From positions 248,001 to 312,000 of the forward strand of contig DASYPQ010000022.1 in the NCBI GenBank assembly GCA_036006425.1: a DNA stretch of 64,000 bases. The letters run 5' to 3'. Below the pieces are notes generated by a model that was given only the letters and a program-made list of their open reading frames with translations, searched no databases and had not been told where the DNA came from. Positions 1 through 8,123 of this stretch are shown here, piece after piece (position 1 is the stretch's first letter; the number at the start of each line of letters is the position of its first letter). The position numbers and the translations under genes were made by a program. This stretch comes from DASYPQ01 sp036006425 (GTDB lineage Bacteria > Planctomycetota > UBA1135 > GCA-002686595).

Positions 1-155
1 AACCCGAGGAAGACGACCAGGAACGTCGCGCCGCGACGCCACGGCCGCGGGAGCTCCGGATCGCGCACGAGCCGCTTCCACGCGTACACGTGGAGCCCGA
101 CGAACGCCGCGATCGCGACGACGACGAAGAGGACCCCAACCGGCGTCACGTGCAT
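1..155 (-). CDS. Metallophosphoesterase, N-terminal fragment cut by window edge
   Basis: An open minus-strand frame starts with ATG at 155 and runs off the left edge; 51 codons are visible. It encodes one hydrophobic segment (about residues 6-22), then a HVYAWKRLVRD stretch and a second hydrophobic run at the edge. That pattern resembles the membrane-anchored N-terminus of YkuE-type metallophosphoesterases, which usually carry a Y-W-R-LVRD motif before the phosphoesterase domain. The catalytic part lies outside the window, so the family is inferred from the N-terminus only. It starts 14 bases after the stop of the preceding phosphatase-fold gene and is probably the last visible gene of that operon. 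Confidence 0.55.
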   Translation of the reverse strand, partial: MHVTPVGVLFVVVAIAAFVGLHVYAWKRLVRDPELPRPWRRGATFLVVFLG

Positions 156-169
156 GGCCGCGCCCGGCT

Positions 170-1228
170 TCAGGGGCCGATCGCGTCCGCGATCGGCTTG
201 CCGGCCTTCGACTCCGCCGCGCACCAGTCCTCGCCGAGGAGCGCCGCGACGGTCGCGGCGACCTGGGACTGCGTCACTTCGGCGCAGCTCGCCCGCTCGC
301 CGAGCGCGGGCGTGTCGGGACCGAGGACAGCGATCCAGATCCGGTCCGACGCCGGGATCTTCTCGCCGTGGCTCTTCCATTCCTCCGGAGCGTCGCCGCG
401 TCCGTGGTCCGTCGTGATCACGAGCGACGTCTTGCCTGCGTACGCGGGCATCGACTGCACTTCCGCCCAGAGTCTCGCGACGTAGCCGTCGATCCGGTGC
501 GCGGACTCGAGCACGAAGTCGTAGCGCCCCTCGTGCGCCCACTCGTCGGTTTCGCCGAAGCTGACGAAGAGGACGCGCGGCGTCGTGCGCTCGAAATAGG
601 CCTGCGCCATGAGGAACGTGAGCGCGTCGGAGCGCTGATCCGCGTGAGGCCACGTCGTGTCGAGGAGCACCTGGTTCAGCGTCTTTTCGCGCTCCGAGAG
701 CGACGGCCCGACGACCGGTTCGATCCCCGCGTTCACGAAGAGCCCGCTGCGCGGCGCGTTCAGGATCGACGGGAAGCAGTCCCACTCAGCGAACGCCGCG
801 ACGCGGCCGCGGTAGGCATCCTTCCCGTTCAGCCACTCGAGCACCGACACGTTCGGGTTCGGCTTCTTGTCGTTGCTGTCGATGCGCGGATCGCCGAAGC
901 CGCACAGGATCTCGTTGTAGCCGGGGTAGGAGAACCGCTTCCCGTTCGTGACGCGCGCGACGCTGCCCTTCGGGCCGTTGCCGTACAGCTGCCCCTGCTT
1001 CGCGACCGTGCCCCAGAGGAACGGCAGCAGCGCCGCGCGCCGCTCCTCGGCCGAGTCGCGGCCGTACGCCTTGCGCGCGGCTGCGTGCTCCTTCGTGAAC
1101 AGCGACGCGTCCGCGCCGTCGAACACCTCCTGCCAGCGCAGTCCGTCGTACGTGACGAGGATCACCTTCTCGGTCTTGTGCGCGCCGTGCGCGAGGAGGA
1201 GGGAGAGGACGAGGTGCAGGATCGGCAT
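170..1228 (-). CDS. Secreted alkaline phosphatase-superfamily hydrolase
   Basis: A 352-residue protein with a short signal peptide (residues 1-16). It shows the metal sites of the alkaline phosphatase/nucleotide pyrophosphatase fold: TYDG near residue 30, SFGETDEWAHEGRY in the middle and TTDHGRG toward the C-terminus. The likely nucleophile is the Ser/Thr in the FSYPGYNEIL segment. It probably acts in the periplasm on a phosphomonoester, phosphodiester or sulfate ester; the substrate cannot be told. ATG at 1228 was chosen because it directly precedes the signal peptide and lies 5 bases after the egtB stop, which suggests translation from the same mRNA. Confidence 0.85.
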   Translation of the reverse strand: MPILHLVLSLLLAHGAHKTEKVILVTYDGLRWQEVFDGADASLFTKEHAAARKAYGRDSAEERRAALLPFLWGTVAKQGQLYGNGPKGSVARVTNGKRFSYPGYNEILCGFGDPRIDSNDKKPNPNVSVLEWLNGKDAYRGRVAAFAEWDCFPSILNAPRSGLFVNAGIEPVVGPSLSEREKTLNQVLLDTTWPHADQRSDALTFLMAQAYFERTTPRVLFVSFGETDEWAHEGRYDFVLESAHRIDGYVARLWAEVQSMPAYAGKTSLVITTDHGRGDAPEEWKSHGEKIPASDRIWIAVLGPDTPALGERASCAEVTQSQVAATVAALLGEDWCAAESKAGKPIADAIGP

Positions 1229-1233
1229 GATCC

Positions 1234-2481
1234 TCACGCGTCCCGCGCGAGCCGGAAGCCGCTGAACTGCCAGCGCGCCGTCGGCACGAAGAAGTTGCGG
1301 TACGTCGCGCGCAGGTGCGAACCCGGCGACGCGCACGATCCGCCGCGGAGCACCATGCGGTTCGACATGAACTTGCCGTTGTACTCGCCGAGCGCGCCGG
1401 ACGCGGGCCTGAAGCCGGGGTACGCGACGTAGGGACTCGCGGTCCACTCCCACACGTCGCCGAACAGCGCGGCGGGAGCGGAGGCGTCGCGGTCGATCGT
1501 CGGCCGCGGGTGGAGCTCTCCGCTCTCCGCGAAGTGGCCCTCGACGGGAAGCCCGGCGGCCGCGAGCTCCCACTCGTCCTCGCGCGGCAGCCGCGCGCCG
1601 GCCCAGCGTGCGAACGCGTCGGCCTCGTAGAAGCCGACGTGCGCGACCGGCTCCGAGGGCGCGAGATCGAGCTCGCCGGCGAGCGTGAACACTTTCCGGC
1701 CGCGCTCCTCGCGCGACCAGTACTCCGGCGCGCGGATCGACTCCGCGACGACCCAGTCCCATCCGTCCGAGAGCCACCACTGCGGATCCTGGTATCCGCC
1801 CGCTTCGACGAACTCGAGGAACTCGCCGTTCGTCACCGGGCGCGCGGCGAGCTCGAACGGCCGCGTGAAGACCTGGTGGCGGGGTCCTTCGTTGTCGAAA
1901 GCGAACCCGTCGCCCTCGTGACCGATCGCGTGGAGCCCGCCTTCGAACCGGAGGAACCGCAGCGGCGCCGCGGGGACCGTCGCGGTCAAGGCGCGCTCCC
2001 GGTAGCAGGGCCGCAGCGGATTCAGCGCGAGGAGGTGCTTCAGGTCGGTCAGCATCAGCTCCTGGTGCTGCTGCTCGTGATTGAGCCCGAGCTCGAGCGC
2101 GGGCGGCGCCTCGCGCTCGAGCAGGCGCGCGACGGCGCGGTCGACGTGCGCACGGTACTCGAGGACTTCCCCGAGGTCGGGCCGCGTCATCTTCCCGCGC
2201 ATCGGCCGGGCCACGCGCTCGCCGATCGCGTTGTAGTAGGAGTTGAAGAGGAAATCGAAGCGCGTGTCGAAGCGCCGGTAGCCGGCGTCCGCGCGGGCGA
2301 GGACGAACGTCTCGAAGAACCAGCTCGTGTGCGCGAGGTGCCACCGGATCGGGCTCGCGTCCGGCATCGACTGGGCCGCGCAGTCCTCGGCCGAGAGCGG
2401 TTCCGCGATGCGCTCCGTCGCCCGCCGCACCGCGTCGTACCGCGCGGCGAGGCGCTCGACGGCGACCGGAGCGGATCTCAC
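1234..2481 (-). CDS. egtB: EgtB-type sulfoxide synthase (ergothioneine pathway)
   Basis: A 415-residue protein with a DinB-like N-terminal domain and a C-terminal formylglycine-generating-enzyme-like domain. The iron triad expected for EgtB is visible as H51 (WHLAHTSWFFETF) and H135/H139 (NHEQQHQEL). The C-terminal half has GDVWEWTASPY and MVLRGGSC motifs. EgtB enzymes couple hercynine to a thiol (gamma-Glu-Cys or Cys) with oxygen. The GTG start at 2481 overlaps the upstream aminotransferase stop (GTGA), so the two are translationally coupled. No EgtD methyltransferase is in the window. A related sulfoxide synthase such as OvoA or SenA is possible, but length and motifs fit EgtB best. Confidence 0.88.
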   Translation of the reverse strand: MRSAPVAVERLAARYDAVRRATERIAEPLSAEDCAAQSMPDASPIRWHLAHTSWFFETFVLARADAGYRRFDTRFDFLFNSYYNAIGERVARPMRGKMTRPDLGEVLEYRAHVDRAVARLLEREAPPALELGLNHEQQHQELMLTDLKHLLALNPLRPCYRERALTATVPAAPLRFLRFEGGLHAIGHEGDGFAFDNEGPRHQVFTRPFELAARPVTNGEFLEFVEAGGYQDPQWWLSDGWDWVVAESIRAPEYWSREERGRKVFTLAGELDLAPSEPVAHVGFYEADAFARWAGARLPREDEWELAAAGLPVEGHFAESGELHPRPTIDRDASAPAALFGDVWEWTASPYVAYPGFRPASGALGEYNGKFMSNRMVLRGGSCASPGSHLRATYRNFFVPTARWQFSGFRLARDA

Positions 2482-3719
2482 TCGGCGACTCCCCGCGCGA
2501 GCGCCTCGACGAGCCGCGGCACGTCGCGCGCGGGCGTCGAGCACAGCGCGACGCGCACCGCTCCCGCGAGCGGCACGACGTAGATGCCCGCGGCGCGCAT
2601 CGCTCGCGCCGTGCGCTCGGCGTCGGGCGTGAACACCGAGACGAAGAAGCCGCCCTCGTACCGCGGGAAGCGCAGGGTCGTCTTCGCCGCCTCGCGGTGG
2701 AACGCGTCGACGCGCTCGCGGAGGAGACGGACGAGTCCGTCCCGCTCGCGCTCCGCGCGCGCGCGGAGCTCGCGATCGACGAGGAGCGTCGTGATGGCGA
2801 GCTGGCCGAGGTGGTTGCAGTTCGACCACGTGCCGCGGCAGGAGAAGCCGAGCGCGGCACGGATCGCCTCGCGCTGTTTCGGTTCCGGGTGCACCGCCAC
2901 GAGCGCGCCGACGCGCGCGCCGTACTGCGCGAAGGATTTCGACGCGGTCCAGGCGACGAGCACGGCCGCGGACTCGCTCATGCGCTCGGCGTGCTCCACC
3001 CAGACGCGGCTCTCCGCGGTGCCGAAGCGCGCGTAGGCGTGGTCGAGCAGGAACGCGACGGGTGCCGCTTCGCCCGCGCGGCGGACGATGTCGGCCACGC
3101 CGGACCACTCGTCCGCGTCGAGCGAATAGCCGGTCGGGTTCTGGCAGGGGAAGTTCAGGAGCACGAGCGCGCGGCCCTGGCGGGTGATCTGCCGCGAGAG
3201 AGCGCGCTCGAACGACTCGAGATCGAACCGTCCGCGCGCGTCGAACATCGGGAACGTCTCCACGCCGCGCCCCGTGTGCGTCGCGATCGTCCGGTACGGA
3301 CCCCAGAAGTACTCGGCGGTGAGCACCGACTGCCCGGGCTCGAGGAAGTTCACGATCGCGTGGTGGATCGCGCCGGTGCCGCCGGGCGTCGCCGCCGCGA
3401 CGGCGCGCGTCGAGAGCGGACCGGCGTCGAACAGGTCGCCGACCACGGCGCGGAGGAAGCCCGCGTCGCCGAGGATCGGCGCGTAGGCCGCGGCGCGCTT
3501 CGGCTCCACGCGGGCGATCGCGTCGACCACGGAGGGCATGATCGCGAGCGTCCCGTCGTCCTCCATGAGCGCGCCGAGCGTCGCGTTGAGGATCGACTCG
3601 CCCTTCTGCGCGCGCGCCGTCGCTTCGGCGTTCAGCGCGAAGATCGGATCGTCGCCGGATCGACCCGACGCGGCGGGGATCAGGGCGCTCCCCGGGTTCT
3701 GTGTCACGATCGAGCCCAC
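2478..3719 (-). CDS. PLP-dependent aminotransferase class I/II (aspartate/aromatic type)
   Basis: A 413-residue fold-type I aminotransferase. The NPTG motif that contacts the cofactor is at about 194-197, a DHAYARFG segment follows, and the Schiff-base lysine is K261 in WTASKSFAQYG. The substrate is not evident; the sequence looks like the tyrosine/aspartate aminotransferase group. The GTG start at 3719 has AGGG five bases upstream; a second in-frame GTG at 3707 is possible. It is the first gene of a minus-strand operon with egtB, which overlaps it by four bases, so a role in amino acid supply or thiol-imidazole metabolism is conceivable but not shown. Confidence 0.85.
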   Translation of the reverse strand: MGSIVTQNPGSALIPAASGRSGDDPIFALNAEATARAQKGESILNATLGALMEDDGTLAIMPSVVDAIARVEPKRAAAYAPILGDAGFLRAVVGDLFDAGPLSTRAVAAATPGGTGAIHHAIVNFLEPGQSVLTAEYFWGPYRTIATHTGRGVETFPMFDARGRFDLESFERALSRQITRQGRALVLLNFPCQNPTGYSLDADEWSGVADIVRRAGEAAPVAFLLDHAYARFGTAESRVWVEHAERMSESAAVLVAWTASKSFAQYGARVGALVAVHPEPKQREAIRAALGFSCRGTWSNCNHLGQLAITTLLVDRELRARAERERDGLVRLLRERVDAFHREAAKTTLRFPRYEGGFFVSVFTPDAERTARAMRAAGIYVVPLAGAVRVALCSTPARDVPRLVEALARGVAE

Positions 3720-3806
3720 GTCGACCCTAGAGCGTAGCGCTTGGCACCCGCCGGCGCAGCACCCTCCGCGCGCTCGTGTCATAATGCGTTCTCGAGGTCT
3801 CCGACG

Positions 3807-4988
3807 ATGGTCCACACGATCGCAGCTGTATTCTTGTTCATCGGGCTCTCCTCCCCGCGCGGGGACCACGGCCGCGTCGAGTGGTTCGACGGCACGTTCG
3901 AGCAGGCGCTCGCCGAGGCGACGAAGCAGAAGAAGATCGTCCTCCTCGATTTCTTCACGAAGACCTGCCCGTTCTGCAAGCAGCTCGACCGCGAGACGTT
4001 GAACGCCACGGCGATCGTCGAGGAGGCCCGGACGTTCGTCTGCCTCCCGATCGACGCGGAGAGCCAGGCCGGGAAGCCGATCGCCGAGCGCTACGGGATC
4101 CCGTCGTGGCCCGCGCTCGTCTATCTCGAGCCCGATGGCACGCTGCGCGACCGGTTCGCCGGGTTCCGCGGACCCGAGCAGCTCGTGGCCGAGATGCGGC
4201 GCGTGCGGGCCGGACTCAACACGTTCGGAGAGCTCGAGAAACGCGTCGCAGCGCACCCGAAAGACATTTGCGCGCGACTCGACCTCGTCGCCCGGCTCCG
4301 GCAGCTCCACGACGAGCGCTGGTCGCGCGAGATCGCCGTCGCGCAGGAGGCGATCGGCCGCGGGGACGGGTTCGACCCGAAGAGCCCGGACGAACGTTTC
4401 GAGATCGCGAAGCGCCTGCGGCAGTGCGGCGATGGACGCGGCTACGAGGAGCAGATCGAGGCGATCCGGGAGCTCGATCCGGAGGGCGTCTCCGCGCCCC
4501 TGCACCTGCTCGAGCTCGGCGACCGGATCACGTTCGTGCGGAGCCGGATGCGCGAGAGCCAGAGACTCGAGACCCGCCCCGTGGTCGACTACCTCGCCGG
4601 GGAGCACCACGAGCGCGTCCTCTTCGAAGGCTGGTTCCTGCTCCGCGCGATCGCCCGCGAGCACTACCGGAAGGAGGCCCGGGAGTTCGGCGCGGAAGCC
4701 TGGAAGCACTGCCCGCCCGACCAGGTGGCGAGCTTCGGGCGCGAGCTCGCCGCGGATTTCGTCGCCGCGGCGGGCGAGCTCGACGACGCGCAGCGCGCTT
4801 TCGCGCTCGAGGTCGCGACGAAGGCGAGCGACGCCGCGCCGCAGAGCGTCGACCACCTCGAGACGCTCGCGAGCTGTCTCGTCCTCGTCGGACGCAAGGC
4901 GGACGCCATTCCCGTGTTCGAGCGCGCGCAACGGCTCGATCCGGCGTGCGCGTCGATCAAGGACCGACTCGACGAGCTGCGGCGCTGA
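3807..4988 (+). CDS. Secreted thioredoxin-domain protein with helical repeat tail
   Basis: A 393-residue protein with a signal peptide (1-19), then a thioredoxin domain in which C54-P-F-C57 is the redox pair (FFTKTCPFCKQLD) and the cis-proline lies in YGIPSWPALVYL. The rest, from about residue 140, is helical and repeat-like (TPR character: APLHLLELGDR, AIPVFERAQRLDP). The domain order is typical of periplasmic DsbD-gamma/thioredoxin-like proteins that reduce or rearrange disulfides. The ATG at 3807 follows GAGG at 3794-3797, and CATAAT at 3780-3785 may be its -10 box. It converges on the next gene with 6 bases between stops. Confidence 0.85.
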   Translation: MVHTIAAVFLFIGLSSPRGDHGRVEWFDGTFEQALAEATKQKKIVLLDFFTKTCPFCKQLDRETLNATAIVEEARTFVCLPIDAESQAGKPIAERYGIPSWPALVYLEPDGTLRDRFAGFRGPEQLVAEMRRVRAGLNTFGELEKRVAAHPKDICARLDLVARLRQLHDERWSREIAVAQEAIGRGDGFDPKSPDERFEIAKRLRQCGDGRGYEEQIEAIRELDPEGVSAPLHLLELGDRITFVRSRMRESQRLETRPVVDYLAGEHHERVLFEGWFLLRAIAREHYRKEAREFGAEAWKHCPPDQVASFGRELAADFVAAAGELDDAQRAFALEVATKASDAAPQSVDHLETLASCLVLVGRKADAIPVFERAQRLDPACASIKDRLDELRR

Positions 4989-4994
4989 GCGCCG

Positions 4995-6248
4995 TCACTT
5001 CGGCGGCGTGGGCGGCGCGGTCGGCTGCGTTCCCGACGGCGGGCTCCCGACGGCCTGCACCGCGTCGAGCGCGCGCTTCTCCTCGCGCGACAGCGTCCGG
5101 TCCTGGTACGTGCGGTGATCGTGGGCGCGGATGCCCCGCAGGGCGAGGTAGCGGTCGAAGTAGCGCTTCGACTCGATCGCGCCCGAGAGGAAGTCGGTCG
5201 CCTCCGCCTCGAACCAGTTGAGCTCCTCGCCGAGCGGGTCGTACGCGAGCGCCTCCGGCAGCTCCTTCACCGCGGTCGCGTAGCGCTTGCTCTTCGAGAG
5301 ACGCTGGATCTCCGGGGGAGCCTTCTCGCTCTCGGGAGTCCCGGGGAAGTAGCTCCGGACCTTGCGGAGCACGTCGTCGGCCGCCGCGATGTCGCGTTTG
5401 CGGCGCTCGAATTCCTCGGCGAGCTTCGTCTCGAGGCGCGTCGTGAATAGAGCCGACGCCATGCCGAGCTCGCGCTGCTCGAGGCGGTCGAGGATCTCGG
5501 GCAGCTCGCGCGCGCGCCGATCGACGTCGTCGGTGCGGATGAGCTCGAACAGGGCCTCGAGGTCCTTCCCCCACGTCTCGCCCGCGGTCGCGTCCTTCGA
5601 GTCCTCGCGCAATGCTTCGAGATCGAGCTTCGCGCCGCGCAGGCGCGAAGCCGCGAGGTCGACGCGCCGCGAGATCGTCTCGGCCTCGGCGTCGCGCAGC
5701 CCGACGAAGCCGTCGAGCTCCGCCGAGAGGACGGCGAGGCCGGACTTCAGCTCGGAGAACTCGAACTCGAGGCCGTCGATGACCTGGGCGCGCACGCGGA
5801 ACCGCGAATCGACGAGCAGGCGCGCGAGGAGGTCCGCGGAACGCCCGCCCTTCGGCAGCTCCGTGCCGGCGTGCAGCGCGCGCTCGCGGAACACGGCCGC
5901 GAGCTTCTCGAGGGGCGTCATCTGCGCCTCCTCGGTGCCGGTCGTCCGCGGTTTCTCCTTCTCCGCGATCTCGATGAGGTCGAAGTAGCCCGAGCTCTTG
6001 TACCGCTCGGTCGCGAGCGAGAGCAGCACGCGGATCTCGTCCTCGAGCTTGTAGAGCGACTGGACGAACGCGCGATCCGGCTCGGCCGTCGAGCGCAGGA
6101 GATGCGTGATGTCGCGCAACGAGCGGTGGGGCCCGAAACCCCGCTCGCCGTCGTGCGCCTGCCCCCACTCGCCCTCGCGCGGCCCGACCGGCACCTGGCC
6201 CGGCGCCTGCCACGCGAGGAACACGAGCGAGAGCGCGGCGAGGAGCAT
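4995..6248 (-). CDS. Hypothetical secreted protein, largely helical
   Basis: A 417-residue protein with an N-terminal signal peptide (about 1-15, LLAALSLVFLAWQAPG), a long charged alpha-helical middle rich in Glu, Leu and Arg, and a Pro-rich C-terminus (PPSGTQPTAPPTPPK). No catalytic motif was recognised. It starts 9 bases after the helix-hairpin-helix gene, so it is the third gene of the flhG-led minus-strand operon. A periplasmic scaffold or coiled-coil role would fit the composition, but this is a guess. Confidence 0.75.
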   Translation of the reverse strand: MLLAALSLVFLAWQAPGQVPVGPREGEWGQAHDGERGFGPHRSLRDITHLLRSTAEPDRAFVQSLYKLEDEIRVLLSLATERYKSSGYFDLIEIAEKEKPRTTGTEEAQMTPLEKLAAVFRERALHAGTELPKGGRSADLLARLLVDSRFRVRAQVIDGLEFEFSELKSGLAVLSAELDGFVGLRDAEAETISRRVDLAASRLRGAKLDLEALREDSKDATAGETWGKDLEALFELIRTDDVDRRARELPEILDRLEQRELGMASALFTTRLETKLAEEFERRKRDIAAADDVLRKVRSYFPGTPESEKAPPEIQRLSKSKRYATAVKELPEALAYDPLGEELNWFEAEATDFLSGAIESKRYFDRYLALRGIRAHDHRTYQDRTLSREEKRALDAVQAVGSPPSGTQPTAPPTPPK

Positions 6249-6257
6249 CGCGATCCG

Positions 6258-7088
6258 TCAGGCGAACGGTCCGCCGGCGTTCTCGCGCTCGGCGGTGCTC
6301 TCGCGCTCCGCAGGCTCGCGGTCGGCGGCGGGCTCGCGCTCGGCGCGCACGGCGGGCGGCGGGACCGGACGGATCTCGCGATTCCATTCGAGCTCGAGGA
6401 TCGACGGCTCCGTCCGAGGCGGGCCTTCCGCGGGCGACAGCTTCGGCGGCGGCATCCCCGCGAGGGTAACGGCGCGCCGGGCGAGACCCGCGAGCCTCCA
6501 GAGCCCCGTGTAGCCGACTCCGAGCTCCGCCGAGAGCGCGAGCGCGTCGATCGCCGCGAGCTCTTCGAGCGTCGAGACGCCGACTTCCGCGAGGATCGCG
6601 GCGGTGTCCTCGTCGAGGCCGTCGACGGCCCCGACCTCGAGGAGTTTTTCGATCTGCACGGGTTCCACGGGATCAGGATCGGCAGGAGACACGCTCGATG
6701 TGATGTCGCGGACCGCGGCGGCGAGGTCCGTACCGAACTCGAACTCCGGCCGCGCGCGGACGGGCCGCGGCGGCAGGTCGTCCGCCTCCTCCGGTTCGGG
6801 GTCCTCGGCGACGAGCTCCGCCGGAAGCTGCGCCTCGAGCGCGCGCGGCTGCGCATCTCCGTGCGACTCCTCGCGATCGAGGAGCCCCTGCCCGAGGCGT
6901 TCGCGGAGGTGTCTCGCCTCGCGCGCGAATCGACGCGCCGACGCGGCGGGCGAACCGAGCAGCTTCGAGAGCCGCTCCTCTTGCATCGTCTCGACGGACT
7001 CCAGCGACGAGCAGCCGGCCTGACGCAAGTTCCGGAGCGTCGCCGGGCCGTCGGCGTGGAGCATGCACAACAAGGCCATCGCGTCCAT
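6258..7088 (-). CDS. Helix-hairpin-helix domain protein downstream of flhG
   Basis: A 276-residue protein with a strong Shine-Dalgarno (GGAGG, 8 bases before ATG 7088). The N-terminal 70 residues form a helix-hairpin-helix-like unit (TLRNLRQAGCSSLESVETM), then an acidic, Pro-rich linker, then a second unit at about 150-205 (GAVDGLDEDTAAILAEVG, followed by STLEELAAID). The C-terminus is low-complexity Glu/Arg/Pro. Tandem helix-hairpin-helix modules bind DNA or proteins. Cotranscription with an FlhG-like ATPase suggests a partner in a positioning or assembly process, but no function is established. Confidence 0.75.
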   Translation of the reverse strand: MDAMALLCMLHADGPATLRNLRQAGCSSLESVETMQEERLSKLLGSPAASARRFAREARHLRERLGQGLLDREESHGDAQPRALEAQLPAELVAEDPEPEEADDLPPRPVRARPEFEFGTDLAAAVRDITSSVSPADPDPVEPVQIEKLLEVGAVDGLDEDTAAILAEVGVSTLEELAAIDALALSAELGVGYTGLWRLAGLARRAVTLAGMPPPKLSPAEGPPRTEPSILELEWNREIRPVPPPAVRAEREPAADREPAERESTAERENAGGPFA

Positions 7089-7153
7089 GTTCGGACCTCC
7101 TCGAACGGCTGGTCTACGCCTTTCGAGGCCGGGAAGCCACCGCGAGGCGCGGG

Positions 7154-8035
7154 CTAGGTGAGCGCCCGGCGCGCGCGCTCGTAGAAGGCGGTCGACGTCC
7201 GCGCGTGGTCGATGGGCGACCAGGACGCGGCCCGGGCGAAGGCGAGGGCCGCCCGGCTCGCCGGTTCGCCCAGGATCACCGGCGTCCGGGCCTGGACGCT
7301 GCGCGCGACCGCTTCGTCCTGCGGGATCCACCCGACGTACTCCGGGGAGTCCCCGAGGAACTTGAGTGACACGCTCTTGAAGCGCTCCCACGCGGCGCTC
7401 GCGGAGGCCTCGTCGGGGGCGCGGTTCAGGACGAGGCCGACGCGCAGGTGCTCGTTGACCATCCGCGCGCGCTTGTAGAGGGCGTACGCGTCGGAGAGCG
7501 CGGTCACCTCGTGGTTCGTGACGAGGACGAGGGTGCTCGCCGCGGCGAGGTGCGCGACCGTCGCGTAGGACATCCCCGCGCCGTGGTCGACGATCACGAG
7601 GTCGTAGTCCTGCTCGAGCGGGCGCAGCGCCTGGAACAGACGGTCGAGCTCGCGCCGCGTCGGATTCGCGAGCGCGTGGCGCCCGACGCCGCCCGAGAGG
7701 AGGTGCATTCCCGCGGGGCCGCGGACGACGGCGCTGCGCGCGTCGACCGTGCCGTCGAGCACGTGGCCGAGGTCGTGCTGCGGCGCGAGGCCGAGGAGCA
7801 GGTGGAGGTTCGCGAGCCCCGCGTCGAAGTCGAGCAGGAGCACGCGCTCCCCGCGCGCGGCGCGCGCGACGGCGAGGTTCGTCGCGAGCACGCTCTTGCC
7901 GACGCCGCCCTTGCCGCTCGCGACGCACACGACTCGCGCTCCGGGAGCGGAGTCGGCGTCCTTGCGTTCCCCCGGTGACAGGAGCCGCGACAAGGAGCGC
8001 AGCCGAGAGAAGTCGAAGCGGGTGCCGTTGAGCAT
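7154..8035 (-). CDS. flhG: FlhG/MinD-family P-loop ATPase
   Basis: A 293-residue SIMIBI-class ATPase. A deviant Walker A, GKGGVGKS (residues 41-48), is followed by LLDFDAGLANLHLLLG and the Walker B-like LVIVDHGAG, an arrangement typical of FlhG rather than ParA. FlhG normally sets flagellar number and position together with FlhF; no flhF or flagellar gene is in the window, so this copy could act on another polar structure. The C-terminal part is FlhG-like (VGWIPQDEAVARSVQARTP). ATG 8035 precedes a short basic stretch. It leads a three-gene operon with the helix-hairpin-helix and periplasmic genes. Confidence 0.82.
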   Translation of the reverse strand: MLNGTRFDFSRLRSLSRLLSPGERKDADSAPGARVVCVASGKGGVGKSVLATNLAVARAARGERVLLLDFDAGLANLHLLLGLAPQHDLGHVLDGTVDARSAVVRGPAGMHLLSGGVGRHALANPTRRELDRLFQALRPLEQDYDLVIVDHGAGMSYATVAHLAAASTLVLVTNHEVTALSDAYALYKRARMVNEHLRVGLVLNRAPDEASASAAWERFKSVSLKFLGDSPEYVGWIPQDEAVARSVQARTPVILGEPASRAALAFARAASWSPIDHARTSTAFYERARRALT

Positions 8036-8091
8036 GGTGAAGATTGGTAGACGACTGTCCGCGAGCCGCCGCGGAGAGTCAACCCGGTGAA

Positions 8092-8115
8092 GCTCCGATC
8101 GTCGCCGATCGGAGC
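8092..8115 (-). terminator. Hairpin terminator after pyruvate kinase
   Basis: A perfect 10-bp inverted repeat (GCTCCGATCG and CGATCGGAGC) with a TCGC loop sits 8 bases beyond the pyruvate kinase stop on the minus strand and before flhG. The following minus-strand bases start TTCACC, so there is no long U tract; this is a strong hairpin rather than a textbook intrinsic terminator. Confidence 0.55.
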
Positions 8116-8123
8116 CCTCCTGG

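Noticed and set aside
170..2860. An 896-codon open frame spanning egtB and the phosphatase on the minus strand
   Set aside because: Only the last 352 codons, from ATG 1228, form a protein with recognisable motifs; the rest is an Arg/Ala-rich shadow of egtB in another frame, as expected in GC-rich DNA.
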